Positions 1 through 11,654 are shown, counted from the stretch's first letter. The stretch: 64,000 nt of DNA from Ulva prolifera (GCA_023078555.1 CM041199.1:372001-436000); one strand, 5' to 3'. The notes: generated from the letters alone by a model not told the origin. Translations and numbers: made by a program.

Positions 1-568
1 TTTTGGCAGTGAATGCTGTGTCCACTGACAGATCCAAGCACATTCGTGTGCGGCACTTGCGAGTGCGGGAGTATGTCCAGATGGATGAACTTAAGGTAGC
101 ATGGGTAGGCACTGTTGATCAATTAGCAGATGTGTTTACGAAAGTGCTGCCCGGACCTGCTTTGCAGGAAGTTCGTAATAAACTCCAGCTAGTGGAGACT
201 TAGCAGGGTTTATGGGGGAGTGTCACAATGCATGCGCCTGCGGGCAGCAGCGTGGTGACAGGTGCACCCATGCACGGATGATCCGCGGATCATGTGTAGG
301 GGTAAGCCGCCAGTCAGGATTGTCTCGATGTAGTGAGGGAGATCCTGTGAGGGTTTCCCGGCGTAACCTTGAGTGTTCAGTGTGCATATAAGCATGTGCA
401 CACTGAGATCTGTAACCTTTTTTTTCTCACTGTTTCACGGTACTAGCTGTACTTGTCTCCCCTTGCATCTCTCTGGTTCTACCTCTGTGCGCAGCAGGTA
501 TGAGATGCTGGTTTCCTGACTTGACTTAAGACTGCGTGTCTGACCTGCGACAGATAGCCTTTCTGACA
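1..568 (+). mobile_element. Ty1/copia element A, 3' end only
   Basis: The window opens inside the RNase H end of a copia polyprotein (motif SKHIRVRHLRVREYVQ), followed by a purine-rich tract ending GGGGGAG and a 3' LTR. It belongs to the same family as the elements at 4.0-9.7, 47.2-53.4 and 55.1-61.7 kb. Only the last part is in the window, so its state and its left target duplication cannot be judged. The DNA to its right is a different copia family, so A probably inserted into that older element (inference). Confidence 0.9.
221..568 (+). repeat. 3' LTR of copia element A (348 bp)
   Basis: Starts TGTCACAATG and ends TTTCTGACA, as do the other family-1 LTRs here. A TATA-like CATATAAG lies between the arms of a 9-bp inverted repeat (CAGTGTGCA / TGCACACTG). 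Confidence 0.9.
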
Positions 569-1242
569 TCGGCCCTCGTTAGACACTAATGGAACCCGCT
601 TGTACACAAGCGCTTGATTCCACATGCAGATGTTGCTGCCGTAGAAGCTAGTGTTGATATAGAGCATAGCACAGTGAGTGAGCAGACAGTAGCACCAAAG
701 GTAGCCGACGCATCAGGCATGTTGGCTACGGCTGACAGTGCAGTGACTGGTGCAGAGGTTACCAAGCATGGGGAGCTTGATGGCGGTAAGTCAGCCCAGC
801 GACGTTCATCCCGTCGGGTGGCAGCCATTAAGAAGAGGAAGCCTTTTGATCTTGATAGCCCGCCTTGGAAACATGCCTTAGCTGGAGAAGATGCCGAGAA
901 GTGGCATGGTGCTATGAAGGAGGAGGTGACTTCGTTGAGCGAGCACGGAACTTATGAGCTCGTTGAGCTGCCAGTAGGGGCCAAGGCCATTTCTGGTAAG
1001 TGGGTCTATAAAATAAAAAGGGGAGCCACAGGGGAGATCCAGCGTTACAAGGCGCGGTATGTAGCCAAGGGTTTTACCCAGGAAGAGGGAATCGATTTCT
1101 TTGAAACGTGGGCTCCAGTAGGGAGCTATGCTACTTTGCGTGCATTGCTTTCGGTCGCTGCAGTAGAGGACTTAGAAATGAAGCATGTCGATATCCAGTG
1201 TGCCTTTCTAAATGGGGTAATGAATGAGACTGTCTACGTTGA

Positions 1243-1531
1243 TGTCAAGACGCTAGTTAATCTCATCGAGTGTGCACAGGGTTTAATGCGCGTGCCTGAG
1301 CTGTCAAGCATGCTGACTGTGCAGGATGACGTGGAGGGGAGCGTCCCTTGCCATCGCGTAAGTTTGCGTGGCAGAAATGAAAGTAAGAATTGAGCCGGTG
1401 ACCTCATGAGTACACACAACATGCTCTAACCACTGGGGCTCACCTGAAGCAACGAGTCCTTTGTTAGATGACGCCTCCCTTGATTATGTCATCTATATTC
1501 TTGGGTCCCTAGATATGGATATCCCACAACA
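1243..1531. mobile_element. Solo LTR-like insertion 1 (289 bp) with tRNA-like module
   Basis: The segment runs TGTCAAGACG...CACAACA and is flanked by 5-bp direct repeats GTTGA (1238-1242 and 1532-1536). TG...CA ends plus a 5-bp duplication are what an LTR retrotransposon leaves after LTR-LTR recombination. On the minus strand, about 1440-1385, it carries a tRNA-like module: AGTGGTTAGAGCA (A-box-like), a variable-loop-like AGGTC, and GGCTCAATTC (B-box-like). A tRNA-derived SINE is the alternative reading. Confidence 0.7.
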
Positions 1532-1631
1532 GTTGAACAACCTCCTATCTTGAATGACGGTACAAATTGTGTGTGGAAATTGCTTAAGACCTTGTATGGA
1601 TTGAAGCAGGCTGCACGTGAATGGCACAAGG

Positions 1632-2075
1632 TGTCATGCACAGTGTAACGTGACACGTGTCATGGTCAAGCAAGCTAGGCAAATTGGTGGCTAGCGGGGG
1701 TCAAGTGTCATCCCTTACGGTGTCTTGGCGTAAGCCGTATCATCGGGTGTCACGCCCGTGGGCTGTGCGATGCGGGTCACAGCCAGCGCGGATATCAGCT
1801 TTATATGTCCGCATGTGCCTTGAAGGACCGTTGTTTATTCTTGCTTATTTTTGCTGTGTGTTACATTTGGTATCGGTGAAAGTCATTCCTCCGGGAGATC
1901 TGGGTTCAAACCCTGCCAGCGCCTTGCCTGCGCCATTCTACCGCATTCGGGACGAAGTCTTCCCGGCCGGGGAATTCTGTCATGAATTCTGTCGAAACTA
2001 GGTCAGCGCTAGTCAAAGCACTCAAATGTGCAGCGAGAGCTACTCGCACCTCTAACAAAGACCTGGTTTGTTACA
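1632..2075. mobile_element. Solo LTR-like insertion 2 (444 bp)
   Basis: Runs TGTCATGCACAG...TTTGTTACA between 5-bp direct repeats CAAGG (1627-1631 and 2076-2080). Its sequence is unrelated to insertions 1 and 3. It contains GGGTTCAAACCC near 1911-1922, a good match to a Pol III B box, but I could not complete a tRNA fold around it. Confidence 0.7.
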
Positions 2076-2213
2076 CAAGGCCTTTGCACGTTTGCTAGGT
2101 GAAATGGGTTTTGTGAGATCACATTCGGACTCAGCACTGTACGTCAGAAAATCTGGTAGGTGTTTCATATTTCTGTGGGTTGATGATCTTTTTATCTTTG
2201 GACGGTCTACAGG

Positions 2214-2491
2214 TGTTGTGAAAGTGCAGCGTAGCGCACAAGGCATGTGCACATGCGGATGCACGCACGGGGTGACACGTGGCAGTCACCAGCCCGCGAA
2301 TGAGAAGACACATTCCAGCTCTCTGTATAGGTCGAACAAGGTCATGGTTCAAGTATCTGACTCAGATACTGACCATGCAGGTGTGATCCCAGATCTCAGG
2401 CGTCATGTGCTAAGTAGTCCGCACACATACTTAACATTTCGCCCGACTAAACTTATGGTATGACGCTTCCACTCGCGCTTGCATTCGAACA
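2214..2491. mobile_element. Solo LTR-like insertion 3 (278 bp)
   Basis: Runs TGTTGTGAAAG...CATTCGAACA between 5-bp direct repeats ACAGG (2209-2213 and 2492-2496). It holds a short perfect hairpin, TATCTGA-C-TCAGATA. It is a different family from the other two insertions. Confidence 0.7.
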
Positions 2492-3443
2492 ACAGGCTTG
2501 AAGGAGTTTTGATCGATCAGATTCTCAAAGCATTTGAAGGTAGAGACCTTGGTGACTTGTCGTGGGCACTAGGTGCCTCAATCACCATGGATAGGAAGCA
2601 GAAGATCATCTCTCTATCTCAACAGCAGAAAGTAGTGAACCTGCTAGAGAAATTCAGCATGGCAGATTGCAGACCTAGTCCGACTCCGCTGGTGCCAAGG
2701 CAGCAGCTGAGGAGTGCTAAGGATCATCCCGAACTTGAGGTTGCAGACCAGGCTGAGGACGCTAGATTCATGAGTGCTGTAGGAGGCATCCAATATATTG
2801 TTGTACATACGCGGCCTGATAGTTCTTATGCCTGCAATGTTTTGGCCAAACATATGGGGTGTAGGTTAAAGGAGCATTGGCCAGCGGTGCAACATATACT
2901 GAGATACCTGCAGTCCACGAAGGAACTAGGTCTAGTGTTTGAGGGCTCATCAAAGAGATGTTTGCTGGAAGGCTATTCGGATGCTGATTTCGCGAATGAC
3001 AAAGGCCTGAAAAGTGTGAGTGGCCTAGTCCTGAGGGTCTATGGCAACACAGTATTTGGGAGGTCGATGTGACAGCCTATCACTGCTAGTGATACAACTG
3101 AGACAGAGCTGATCGCTATGAGTAGTGCAGCAAACGAGTTGATGTGGGCTAAACAGTTGTTGGTAGACCTGCATCTTCGTCCAGAAAAACCTGTGCTTTG
3201 GGGAGACAATAAAAGTGCGAATATCCTAGCCAACAACCCAATCTCTAGTGATAGGTCCAAACATATTCGAGTGCGGCACCTAAGGGTCCGTTGACTTGTA
3301 GAGGCAGACGAGATTCAAGTGCAATGGGTAGGGACCAAAGACCAGCTTGTTGATGTCTTCACAAAGGTGTTACCAGGTCCAGCATTGAAGGATGTTCGGA
3401 AGAGACTTCATCTGATGCCAGTCCTGATTAGTCTCTAGGGGAG

Positions 3444-3835
3444 TGTCATAAATGAGGTCCATCCTGGGACACAATGCATGACGTGCAAGTACGCACATGA
3501 GTATGGTGGCCACGGGCCCAACTCATGTTATGTTAGGACATATGCATGATCATATGCATGAGCATAATCCAACACAATCCATGTGAGGATTGTGTGCGGT
3601 CACTGTGATTATGACCGCCGTAGACTTGACTGATCGGTGGCATATAGTCATGTGCCTCCAAGTCTATTGTAACCATTCTCTTACAGTCTTACGTGGTTCC
3701 TGTATTGCCTCAGTGCATTACAGTACATCGCCTGATCTGTGCATTGCCGACGTACGACCTGAGTGCTCCACAGGTAACGGCTCTGCAGCCCACTAGCTAG
3801 CTTGATGAATGCTGCGCATAGGTCCTTGCTTATAA
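3444..3835 (+). repeat. 3' LTR of the second copia family (right end uncertain)
   Basis: Starts TGTCATAAATG directly after a purine-rich tract. The right border is placed at ...CTTATAACA (3835) because LTRs end in CA, but no second copy is in the window to confirm it. The following 180 bases (3836-4017) match nothing else here and are unassigned. Confidence 0.55.
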
Positions 3836-4017
3836 CAATATGGCACCTTCGGATAGAGCTGGATTGGCTGAAGATAAGACAAATTTTGATCGCATGTAGC
3901 AGCAAGCAGCACATTCACAACATACGCCAAATTAAGTAGACTCCTCACCGACATGGCCACCCCCCATGCATTCGTGCACAACACTAGAATATGTATGCGA
4001 GAATGTGATTTAGGCAA

Positions 4018-7000
4018 TCCTTTTCCTCTCATGTTGTGAACGATCATGGTCACACTGAGTCGTTCATTACGCTCGAGACGTTGACCGAAGCGCTGCGTGC
4101 ATCTCGGGGACGTAACGAGCGTGATCTGTCAAAAGGAAAGTTGCCTGAATGGACCTGTAAGACCGAAAGCTTCGTTGCGTACGAGCAGAAAGTCTTTTTG
4201 TGGCTAGGACAGTTCGAGTTAGATCATCTGTTGCAGCACGCACCGTCCGCGGACGAACAGCGTGTCCACGCTAGAGCGAGGACTCAAGTCCTTATGTCTT
4301 TGCCTGACGCGGATAGGACCACTGTCTATCGCATGTCACATCTGTGTGAAGCATGGGCCTATCTCATTGCAAAGTATAGGCCTAGCACCGAAGCCGAGAT
4401 CCACAGACTGTGGAGTCGCTTCAACTCATTGTCACAGCGAAATAGAGACGTTGGGTCTTACTGTGGTGAGGTTATGAGTGTGTACACTCAATTGGAGGCA
4501 CTAGGTGCCGATGTGGGCCAGCGATGGCTCCGATTAAAACTTTTAGAAGTGGGGGAGGAGTTCAATGCTGTGCGCGGCGAAGTTCAACATTCCTCCCCCC
4601 ATGTTATCATTGCACGTTTGACTGAGCATGCTGATTTGCTCAAGCAGCAGCGGCTGCAGGCTAGGTCTGGTCCGCCCGCGGGCAAACCAGGCCAAGGCTG
4701 GCGCAATCAGCAGCGAGGCGACGGTCCTGCGGTTGCCGCGCTCGACGCTGGCAAGGCTCCTCGCGAGGAGACCAGGACCTGCTTCTTCTGCAAGAAGAAG
4801 GGACACTTGCGTGCGAACTGCCCCCAGCGCAAACAGGCCGCGGCCAAAGATGTTTGTGCTGTAGAACTGCATGAAGAGTTCCCGGATCATGATGCATTGG
4901 CACCGTGGAATTTTATCATTGATAGCGGTTCTGACATTCACATTGTGGGCAATCGCGACATGTTCACTGAATATGGCCCGTGCCAGAGGACTGCCAATCC
5001 CGCGGGACCAGGCAAGATCCCCATTATGGGCAGGGGAACCATTCAGGTGAACTTGGGCACTTATGTGGATGAGCATGGGAACAAGCATCCTCTGGATGTG
5101 GAAATCCCGGGTGTGTACTATGCCCCTGAGTGTCCATACAACATACTGAGCACTATGGGTCTTCGTCATGAGCAGATTTACTTAGACACCCGTAGAAGTG
5201 TGTTTTATTTCCCCGGTATCGGAGACATGGCTACTGGTATTGAGGATGCGTCCAAATACCAGGAGCTGGATGAGGATAAGTGTCGCGTCTTTGCTTTCAA
5301 AATGTGTTCCATCAAGAAGCCTATTCTTGAGGGCCATCCTGTCAACAGGGGAGTGGTCTGGTCTGACCAGAGAAGTCCGACCTCTGTGGTGGAGGATCAA
5401 CAGCAGTGGTGTCATGTGGCTGCTGCGGCAATCGACCTGAAGCGCCCCAATGCTGGGGGAGCTGAGGTCCCACATGATGCTTACTTGCTGGAGCCTGCAT
5501 TCCTCGCTCATTTGTCTTTTCACCAGTCAAATTGGGTCTTGAAGCGGATGCAGTCAAATAGTGATTTTTATGGTGATTTGAATCTGAAAGTTGACCCCGA
5601 GCCAATGGGGAATCGTTGTCACGGCTGCAGAATTGGCAAAGTGCCTGCGGGCAAAATCTCAGCCAATAATCGTGAGCTCTTAGGCCAGGCGAAATACCCT
5701 GGCGAGCAATTGCATGCTGATTTGGCTGGTCCCATCACTCTAGTTGGGATTGGCGGTGTGAAATATGTTTTGTTTGTGATGTGCGCCTTCACGCGTTGTA
5801 CTTTCATTGTCGGTCTGCGTAAGAAGAGTGAGGCTGCGGCCATGATCTCTTACATCATTGAGCGCATTCGGGTGAATGTGGTGAAGCGAGGTGAACCGGG
5901 TGTGCGCATCCTTCACACCGACAAAGGGGGGGAGTTCATGGTTGAGGCCTTAAAGCTCTACCTCCAGCGTCGTGGCATCACACACCGCACCACCCCCACA
6001 GCTGATCATCGCTGTAATGGCATGATCGAGCGGAGGATCGGTATTGCCTTCGAGGCAGTCCGAGCTGTACTGCTTGCGAGTGGTCTTCCTCTGTTCCTGT
6101 GGATTGAATGCCTTGCCAGTGTCATCCATGGTCACAATCTCACGCCGTGCTCGGCGCTGTACCATGACAAACTGGCAATAATGATGAAGGCCCAGAAAGC
6201 TCAGCGTGATGCCAATACAGCTGCGGATGTACAGCAGGCTGAGCGGGCTAATAAGCGCATGAAAAAGGCCGAACGTGATAAGTTGCGGGAGGAGGAAAAG
6301 CGCAAGTGAGAGTTGCTCACTATGACAGAACATGACGAGTTTTTGACCAGTTCTTGTGACAGGGATATTATTCCCTACATGGCTTTTTTCAGAGACACCT
6401 CCGTTGAGGTGTTCCATGATTTGGTGAAGCAGCAGCACCCATGGGGGGTTGAGGTGTATGCGTACCCTAGGGATGATAAGTTGCGAAAGTTGTCCGCACG
6501 GGGTATGGTCGCATACTGGGTTGGTGCTGGGCTGGGCCCAGCATGCAGCGTGTGTACGCCCAGGATGTTCCTGGGGCTAGGGTTGTGGTGGTGCGGCAGA
6601 TCATGTGCACCACGGATCAGATGATCCGACACGTACGTAAGTACGATGCGTCCGTTGTTGTGGATAAGAGAGAACCTGCAGAGTTTGCGAACTCCCTACG
6701 GGTTGTCTTTGAGGGTGATGACGAGGGTGTCCGCGTGACTGACAGTGATGTCCCCTCGTTCGTCACTGACTCCACGCATGATGGGGGAGTGTTGCGACGT
6801 CTGCATGAGTTTTCGCACGCCCCCCCCCCCCCCCCCCCGGTCATGGTAGGGTCCCTGTCATGGACATGACGTTCAGACAGGACTCACTGCCTGATGAGGC
6901 GGTGTACTCTCCTCGTTTCGGCGCAGGCTCCTCTGCTGAGGTGCTCCGGCGTGACCCTGCGCGGGACACACCGGAGGTGGCCAGGCACACCATGCATTGC

Positions 7001-9741
7001 ACGCGTGCGATCGCTCGTGCAGCTGCCCACCCTGACGTTGAAGTCCCTTCTCGGGTCCCAGGCCAGGCGCGCCAATCTGGGGCCCCTCCAGCACGCACTG
7101 TCGAGTATGTGGCAACCCGCAATGCTCAGCTCCATGACCCTGGCATCGAAGCTGCATTTGTCCTGCCCATGCCTCCGCCGTCGTCTGATGATCCGATGGA
7201 CGAAGATGATGACGACGACGGTCCTGGCATCTACAGTGAGGACGATGCAGATGAGATGGAGGAGTACACCATCAGCGATGATGAACGGGCTGCGGCTCAT
7301 CAGAATCGCGAGGCTCAGCTGGTCCGATCAGGGAGTAATTCGGCTGCGGCCTCAGCATTTGGCGCGGGAGCAGTAGCTAAGCCCCTGTGAGGGGCTGAGG
7401 GGCTGAGACCTTCCTGGGAGGATGAGCCAGATGAAATTGAGATGGAGTTCGGATCAGAATTAGGGGGAGAGATCCAGGCTGCCCCCTCTGCCGCTGTCGG
7501 GGTTGATTTGCCTGATGAGGTAAGAGCCATTCCAGCTGCTCTTCCCCGCATTAAAATCAATCCTCTTGTACGTAGACGCCTTGTTCCTTTGGCTGTGGAT
7601 GTAGCTGCTGTGCATGAGCCCGCGGGCTCTGATCTTGCTAGTAGTGAAACAGTAGTAGCTGACATTAAGTCTCCAGGCTGCAATCAGGACACATCAGCCG
7701 CGGCTGACTGTGGAGTGTCCGGTGCAGGCCTGAAGCCTCAGCATGTGGAGTCTGGCGAGCAGCAGAATGCTCAGCGTCGTGGGTCGCGCAGAGCAGCTGC
7801 CGCCAGGAAGCAGAACCCTTCCGACCCTGATCTGCCTTCTATGAAGGAAGGACTCGCGGGTCCAGGCAGTGATGCTTGGCTGCGTGCCATGCAGGAGGAG
7901 GTGGAAGCACTGGGTGAGCACGGGACTTTTATGTTGTGCTATCTGCCTGCGGGTAAGAAAGCTATCTCGGGCAAGTGGGTGTTCAAGATCAAGCGCGGAC
8001 CTGCTGGTGAGATTCAGCGTTACAAGGCACGATATGTAGCTCGTGGTTTTTCTCAGGTAGAAGGAGTTGATTTCTTTGAGACTTGGTCCCCTGTCTGTAG
8101 TTACGCGACCTTGCGTGTGTTGTTGTCTATTGCTGCTCAAGAGGATTTGGAGATTAGGCATATAGACATACAGTGTGCTTTGCTGAACGGTGACCTGGAG
8201 GAAGAGGTTTTCGTTGAACAGCCCCCGTACTTCACAGACGGGACATCACGTGTATGGAAATTGCATAAGACTCTGTATGGCCTGAAGCAAGCCGCTCGCG
8301 AGTGGCATCAAGCTTTAGTAAAGGTCTTGGCTGAACTGGGATTTGTGTGCGCACAAAGTGATCCTGGACTGTATGTCAGAACAACTGGTCGATGCCTCAT
8401 TTTTCTGTGGGTAGATGACTTGTTCATTTTCAGCTGCTCTGCGGGGCTGCAAGAAATTATCAGTGTCATTCTCACTAAATTTGAAGGCAGAGATCTAGGT
8501 GACCTGTCTTGGGCACTTGGCACTGAGATCACGCGTGATCGAAAGGCCAAAACAATCACAATGACGCAACGTAACAAAATCCAGAATTTGCTGGACAAGT
8601 ACAGTATGTCTGACTGTCGTAAATCTCCCACTCCCTTAGTGCCGCGGCAACAGCTAAGGAGTGTGAAAGAGCATCCTGATCTGGAGAAAGCCAGTGCTGC
8701 TGAGCATTCCAGGTTCATGAGTGCTGTAGAGAGCATCCAGTATATTGTAGGAGTGACACGACCTGACCTGAGCTATGTGGCACATGCCCTGGCCAGACAT
8801 ATGTCTAGTAGTCTGAAGGAACATTGGTCTGCCGTGCAACATGTTCTCAGATACCTGCAGTCCACCAAGAATTTAGGAATAAAATTTATAGGCTCTGAGG
8901 GACATGGGTGTTTATTAGAGGCATTTTCAGATGCAGATTTTGCGAATTCTGCAGATCTGAAGAGTGTGTCTAGTATGATTGTTGGGGTGTATGGGAACTG
9001 TGTTCTCTGGCGTTCGAAGAAGCAGAGTATAGTGGCGGGGGATACAACAGAGGCTGAACTCATTGCGACGAGTACAACAGCCAACGAGCTCATGTGGATA
9101 AAGCAGTTGCTTCTTGATGTGAAACTTGTCCCACAGCAGCCGACTCTGTGGGGTGATAATAAGAGTGCCAATATTTTGGCAGTGAATGCTGTGTCCACTG
9201 ACAGATCCAAGCACATTCGTGTGCGGCACTTGCGAGTGCGGGAGTATGTCCAGATGGATGAACTTAAGGTAGCATGGGTTGGCACTGTTGATCAGTTGGC
9301 AGATGTGTTTACCAAAGTGCTGCCCGGACTTGCCTTGCACGAAGTTCGTAATAAACTCCAGCTAGTGGAGACTTGGCAGGGTTTATGGGGGAGTGTCACA
9401 ATGCATGCGCATGCGGGCAGCAGTGTGGTGACAGGTGCACCCATGCACGGATGATCCGCGGATCAAGTGTAGGGGTAAGCCGCCAGCGGGATTGTCCCGG
9501 AGTAGCGAGGGAGATCCTGCGAGGATCTCCCGCCGCAATCTTGACTATTCGGTGTGCATATATGGCTGTGCACACTGAGATCCATAACCATTCTCCTCAC
9601 TGTTTCACGGTACTAGTTGTATCTTGTCTCCCCTCAGCATCTCTCCGGTTCTACCTCTGTGCGCAGCAGGTATGAGATCCTGGCCTCCTGACTTGACGTA
9701 AGACTGCGTGTCTGACCTGACGAAGGATAGCCTTTCTGACA
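4018..9741 (+). mobile_element. Ty1/copia element B (family 1), 5' end missing
   Basis: Contains, in copia order, gag (UBN2-like), a CCHC zinc knuckle (CFFCKKKGHLRANC), a protease (DSGSD), GAG-pre-integrase and integrase (HADLAGP, HTDKGGEF, ERRIG), reverse transcriptase (FLWVDDLFIF) and RNase H (SDADFAN), then a 3' LTR. Homology to the complete copies starts abruptly at 4018 inside gag, so the 5' LTR and leader are not here. It abuts an unrelated LTR on the left and an inverted family member on the right. It is broken, with about five breaks. Confidence 0.9.
9394..9741 (+). repeat. 3' LTR of copia element B (348 bp)
   Basis: Starts TGTCACAATGCATG after TTTATGGGGGAG and ends CTTTCTGACA. The next base already belongs to the inverted gag sequence of element E, so B seems to have inserted into E. 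Confidence 0.9.
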
Positions 9742-10264
9742 ATAGTTCCAGTCAGGCAGTTTTCCCTTAGTCAAATCAGGCTCGCTACGTCCCCGAGATG
9801 CTCACAGCGCTTCGGTCAACGTTTCCAGTGTTATGAAAGACTCAGCGGGACCAGCATCGACTACATGAGAGGAAAAGGGCACTTGCTGACTGCTCTGCCC
9901 AGTTTGGGAAGAGGGACGTGGTCGGATGAGACGTCCGCCGCGAAGTAACATGCCCGCGGGCTGTTCTTCGCCAGGGAGATGCTAGTCAGCGTCCCTGTCG
10001 ACTAGTGGCTGCTGATCAGCCTTGTCTTGCCTTTCCTCGCGAGGAGAGTTGGAATTAGAACGATTGAGATTGGACATCTTGCAGTAGGACAGACGATTCT
10101 TTATTGCGCGTAGCAACTGACCGATTGATGGCTCGCAAGCCTACAGGTTGAGAAAATAAGCGAACGCATTCGCTTCTCTCAGCGCTGATCATTAAAAACA
10201 AGCGTCTCGAATTGTATCTGACAACAATATGCTACAAGACCACTTAATGATGCCTGCGCTTGTG

Positions 10265-11052
10265 TTGACTTGTCGGGTAGCGCAGGGAGCTGGGCACCCT
10301 AGCGAGCGTACAGAAACGACAGGAGAGAAAGACGGGGGTAACAATGCACACGATGGAATGACTGGAACAGGAGCGCCCCAATCGACCAAAGGTAATTGTG
10401 TCGATTACAACAAAACACTTGGAATATATGTGCCCAGGCCCATCCCTGCTTTGTGCTGTCCTCGCTACTGATAGCTCTGTGGAACTGTGGAATCGCGCTG
10501 CTCGTTGATCTCTGTACGGATCAGGGTGCAGCATCCCGCGAGATCTGGCGATCTTCTGCGGGCATTGGGGATTGGCATGTATCATCCTTCGTCAATCCAA
10601 TGCAGCAACATCGTGTTGCATGGATACGTAGACGTAGATTGGCTGGCATGGTCTTTGACGCTGCACCCTTGGCGTGCGCAAGCGCAGACCAGGGGTATGC
10701 ATGCGCCGCATGCATGACGTGTCATGTACGGAGCTGGCACTTCGCACTGCCAAAAGGCTGTGGCATAAGGTGGCATGATACATGGGATTGGTATGCGAGA
10801 TTATACATGTTGAGAAATGCTAGTGGCACTTTTGGGCATGTGGAATTACGCACATGTAGTTGTATGCATGCAGCTCATGTGCACAGCTGTGACGTGGTAC
10901 AGGCTGGCATTCTGAGGTATTCTTTGGTATACTTTCGGCTGGCTCAAGTTTGCAAGGCACTAGCCTGAGATACATACACATGTATCCACAATGGGTGCCT
11001 GCTTTTCTGGAATAGGTGTGCTTCTGAGCAGACAGATTTGGCCATTACAACA
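10265..11052 (+). repeat. Interspersed repeat X, copy 1 (788 bp)
   Basis: Nearly identical, in opposite orientation, to 54163-54954. Here it interrupts the copia E leader and is flanked by 7-bp direct repeats GCTTGTG (10258-10264 and 11053-11059). Comparison with the uninterrupted leader at 55.57 kb gives the borders directly. The ends are TTGACTTGTCGGG and CCATTACAACA, with at best a weak terminal inverted repeat. The superfamily is not recognised. It is probably a non-autonomous DNA transposon. Confidence 0.75.
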
Positions 11053-11177
11053 GCTTGTGACCGCGGTCTGAGCGCCGGCAGAACAATGGAATGCCTTCCG
11101 TGTTTGCGCACAGACTTTGGCCAACGGCTTCCCGAACAAGACCATTACAGACATAACGCAAACATTCACCGATACCA

Positions 11178-11532
11178 TGTCAGAACACCACCCTTCTACC
11201 CTTCGTGCAAGTCAGACGCGCAGTCATGCACAGGTCAAGACAGGCAGCCAGCATTCCATACCTGCAGCACAGAGGTAGCACCAAGGAATGCTAGGGAGAG
11301 AGAGATACTGCTAGTACCATACAACAGTAAGAAGAATGGTTACAGCTCTTACTGTGCACAGCCATATATGCACACTAAACAGTCAAGATTACGGCGGGAG
11401 ACCCTCGCAGGATCTCCCTCGCTACACCGGGACAATCCCGCTGGCGGCTTGCCCCTGCACTGGATCCTAGATCGATCGTGCATGGGTGCACCTGTCACCA
11501 CACTGCTGCCCGCAGGCTCATGCATTGTGACA
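11178..11532 (-). repeat. 5' LTR of inverted copia element E
   Basis: The reverse complement starts TGTCACAATGCATGAGCC and ends TTCTGACA, followed by TGGTATCGGT, the same LTR/primer-site junction seen at 47.56 and 55.45 kb. Confidence 0.85.
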
Positions 11533-11654
11533 CGGGTGGCCGTTGACCGAGTAGAATAGTTCTCATGTGATCCGCATTAACACACTCGGATGAAGCCAAA
11601 TCTATCTAACGTAGAGGAACAAACACACAGATCATGTCATTAAGCGGCAGTGCG

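Larger units (their letters stand above)
569..3835 (+). mobile_element. Ty1/copia element of a second family, 3' part, with nested insertions
   Basis: Encodes a copia reverse transcriptase (SGKWVYKIKRG, FFETWAPVGSY, FLWVDDLFIF) and RNase H (YSDADFAND, LWGDNKSANIL) that are clearly diverged from the family-1 elements. Its end is a purine-rich tract (CTAGGGGAG) and a different LTR starting TGTCATAAATGAGG. Three solo-LTR-like insertions lie inside its reverse transcriptase region. It is an old fossil: gag and the 5' end are absent from the window, and apart from the insertions it has roughly three or more breaks. It is the oldest layer of the left block. Confidence 0.8.
9742..11532 (-). mobile_element. 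Copia element E (family 1), inverted 5' end
   Basis: On the minus strand this reads 5' LTR (11532-11178), a primer-binding-like TGGTATCGGT, the leader, and the first part of gag (LETLTEAL region near 9.8 kb), stopping where B's LTR begins. The leader is interrupted by the 0.79-kb repeat at 10265-11052. The rest of E is not in the window. It is a truncated fossil, older than both B and the repeat. Confidence 0.85.

Noticed and set aside
1885-1935. Possible tRNA gene around a perfect B box
   Set aside because: No complete cloverleaf with paired acceptor stem could be drawn. It is better explained as part of the LTR-like insertion.
4543-5169. Antisense open frames over the copia elements (also near 50.0, 51.8 and 60.1 kb)
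   Set aside because: They recur only because the sense coding sequence is shared. They have no independent domains.
9742-9746. ATAGT as a target duplication for copia element B
   Set aside because: B has no left end in the window, so the pair cannot be checked.
10396-10968. A 190-codon open frame in repeat X, open in both copies
   Set aside because: It has no ATG start, and most differences between the two copies are amino-acid changing, so there is no sign of coding constraint.
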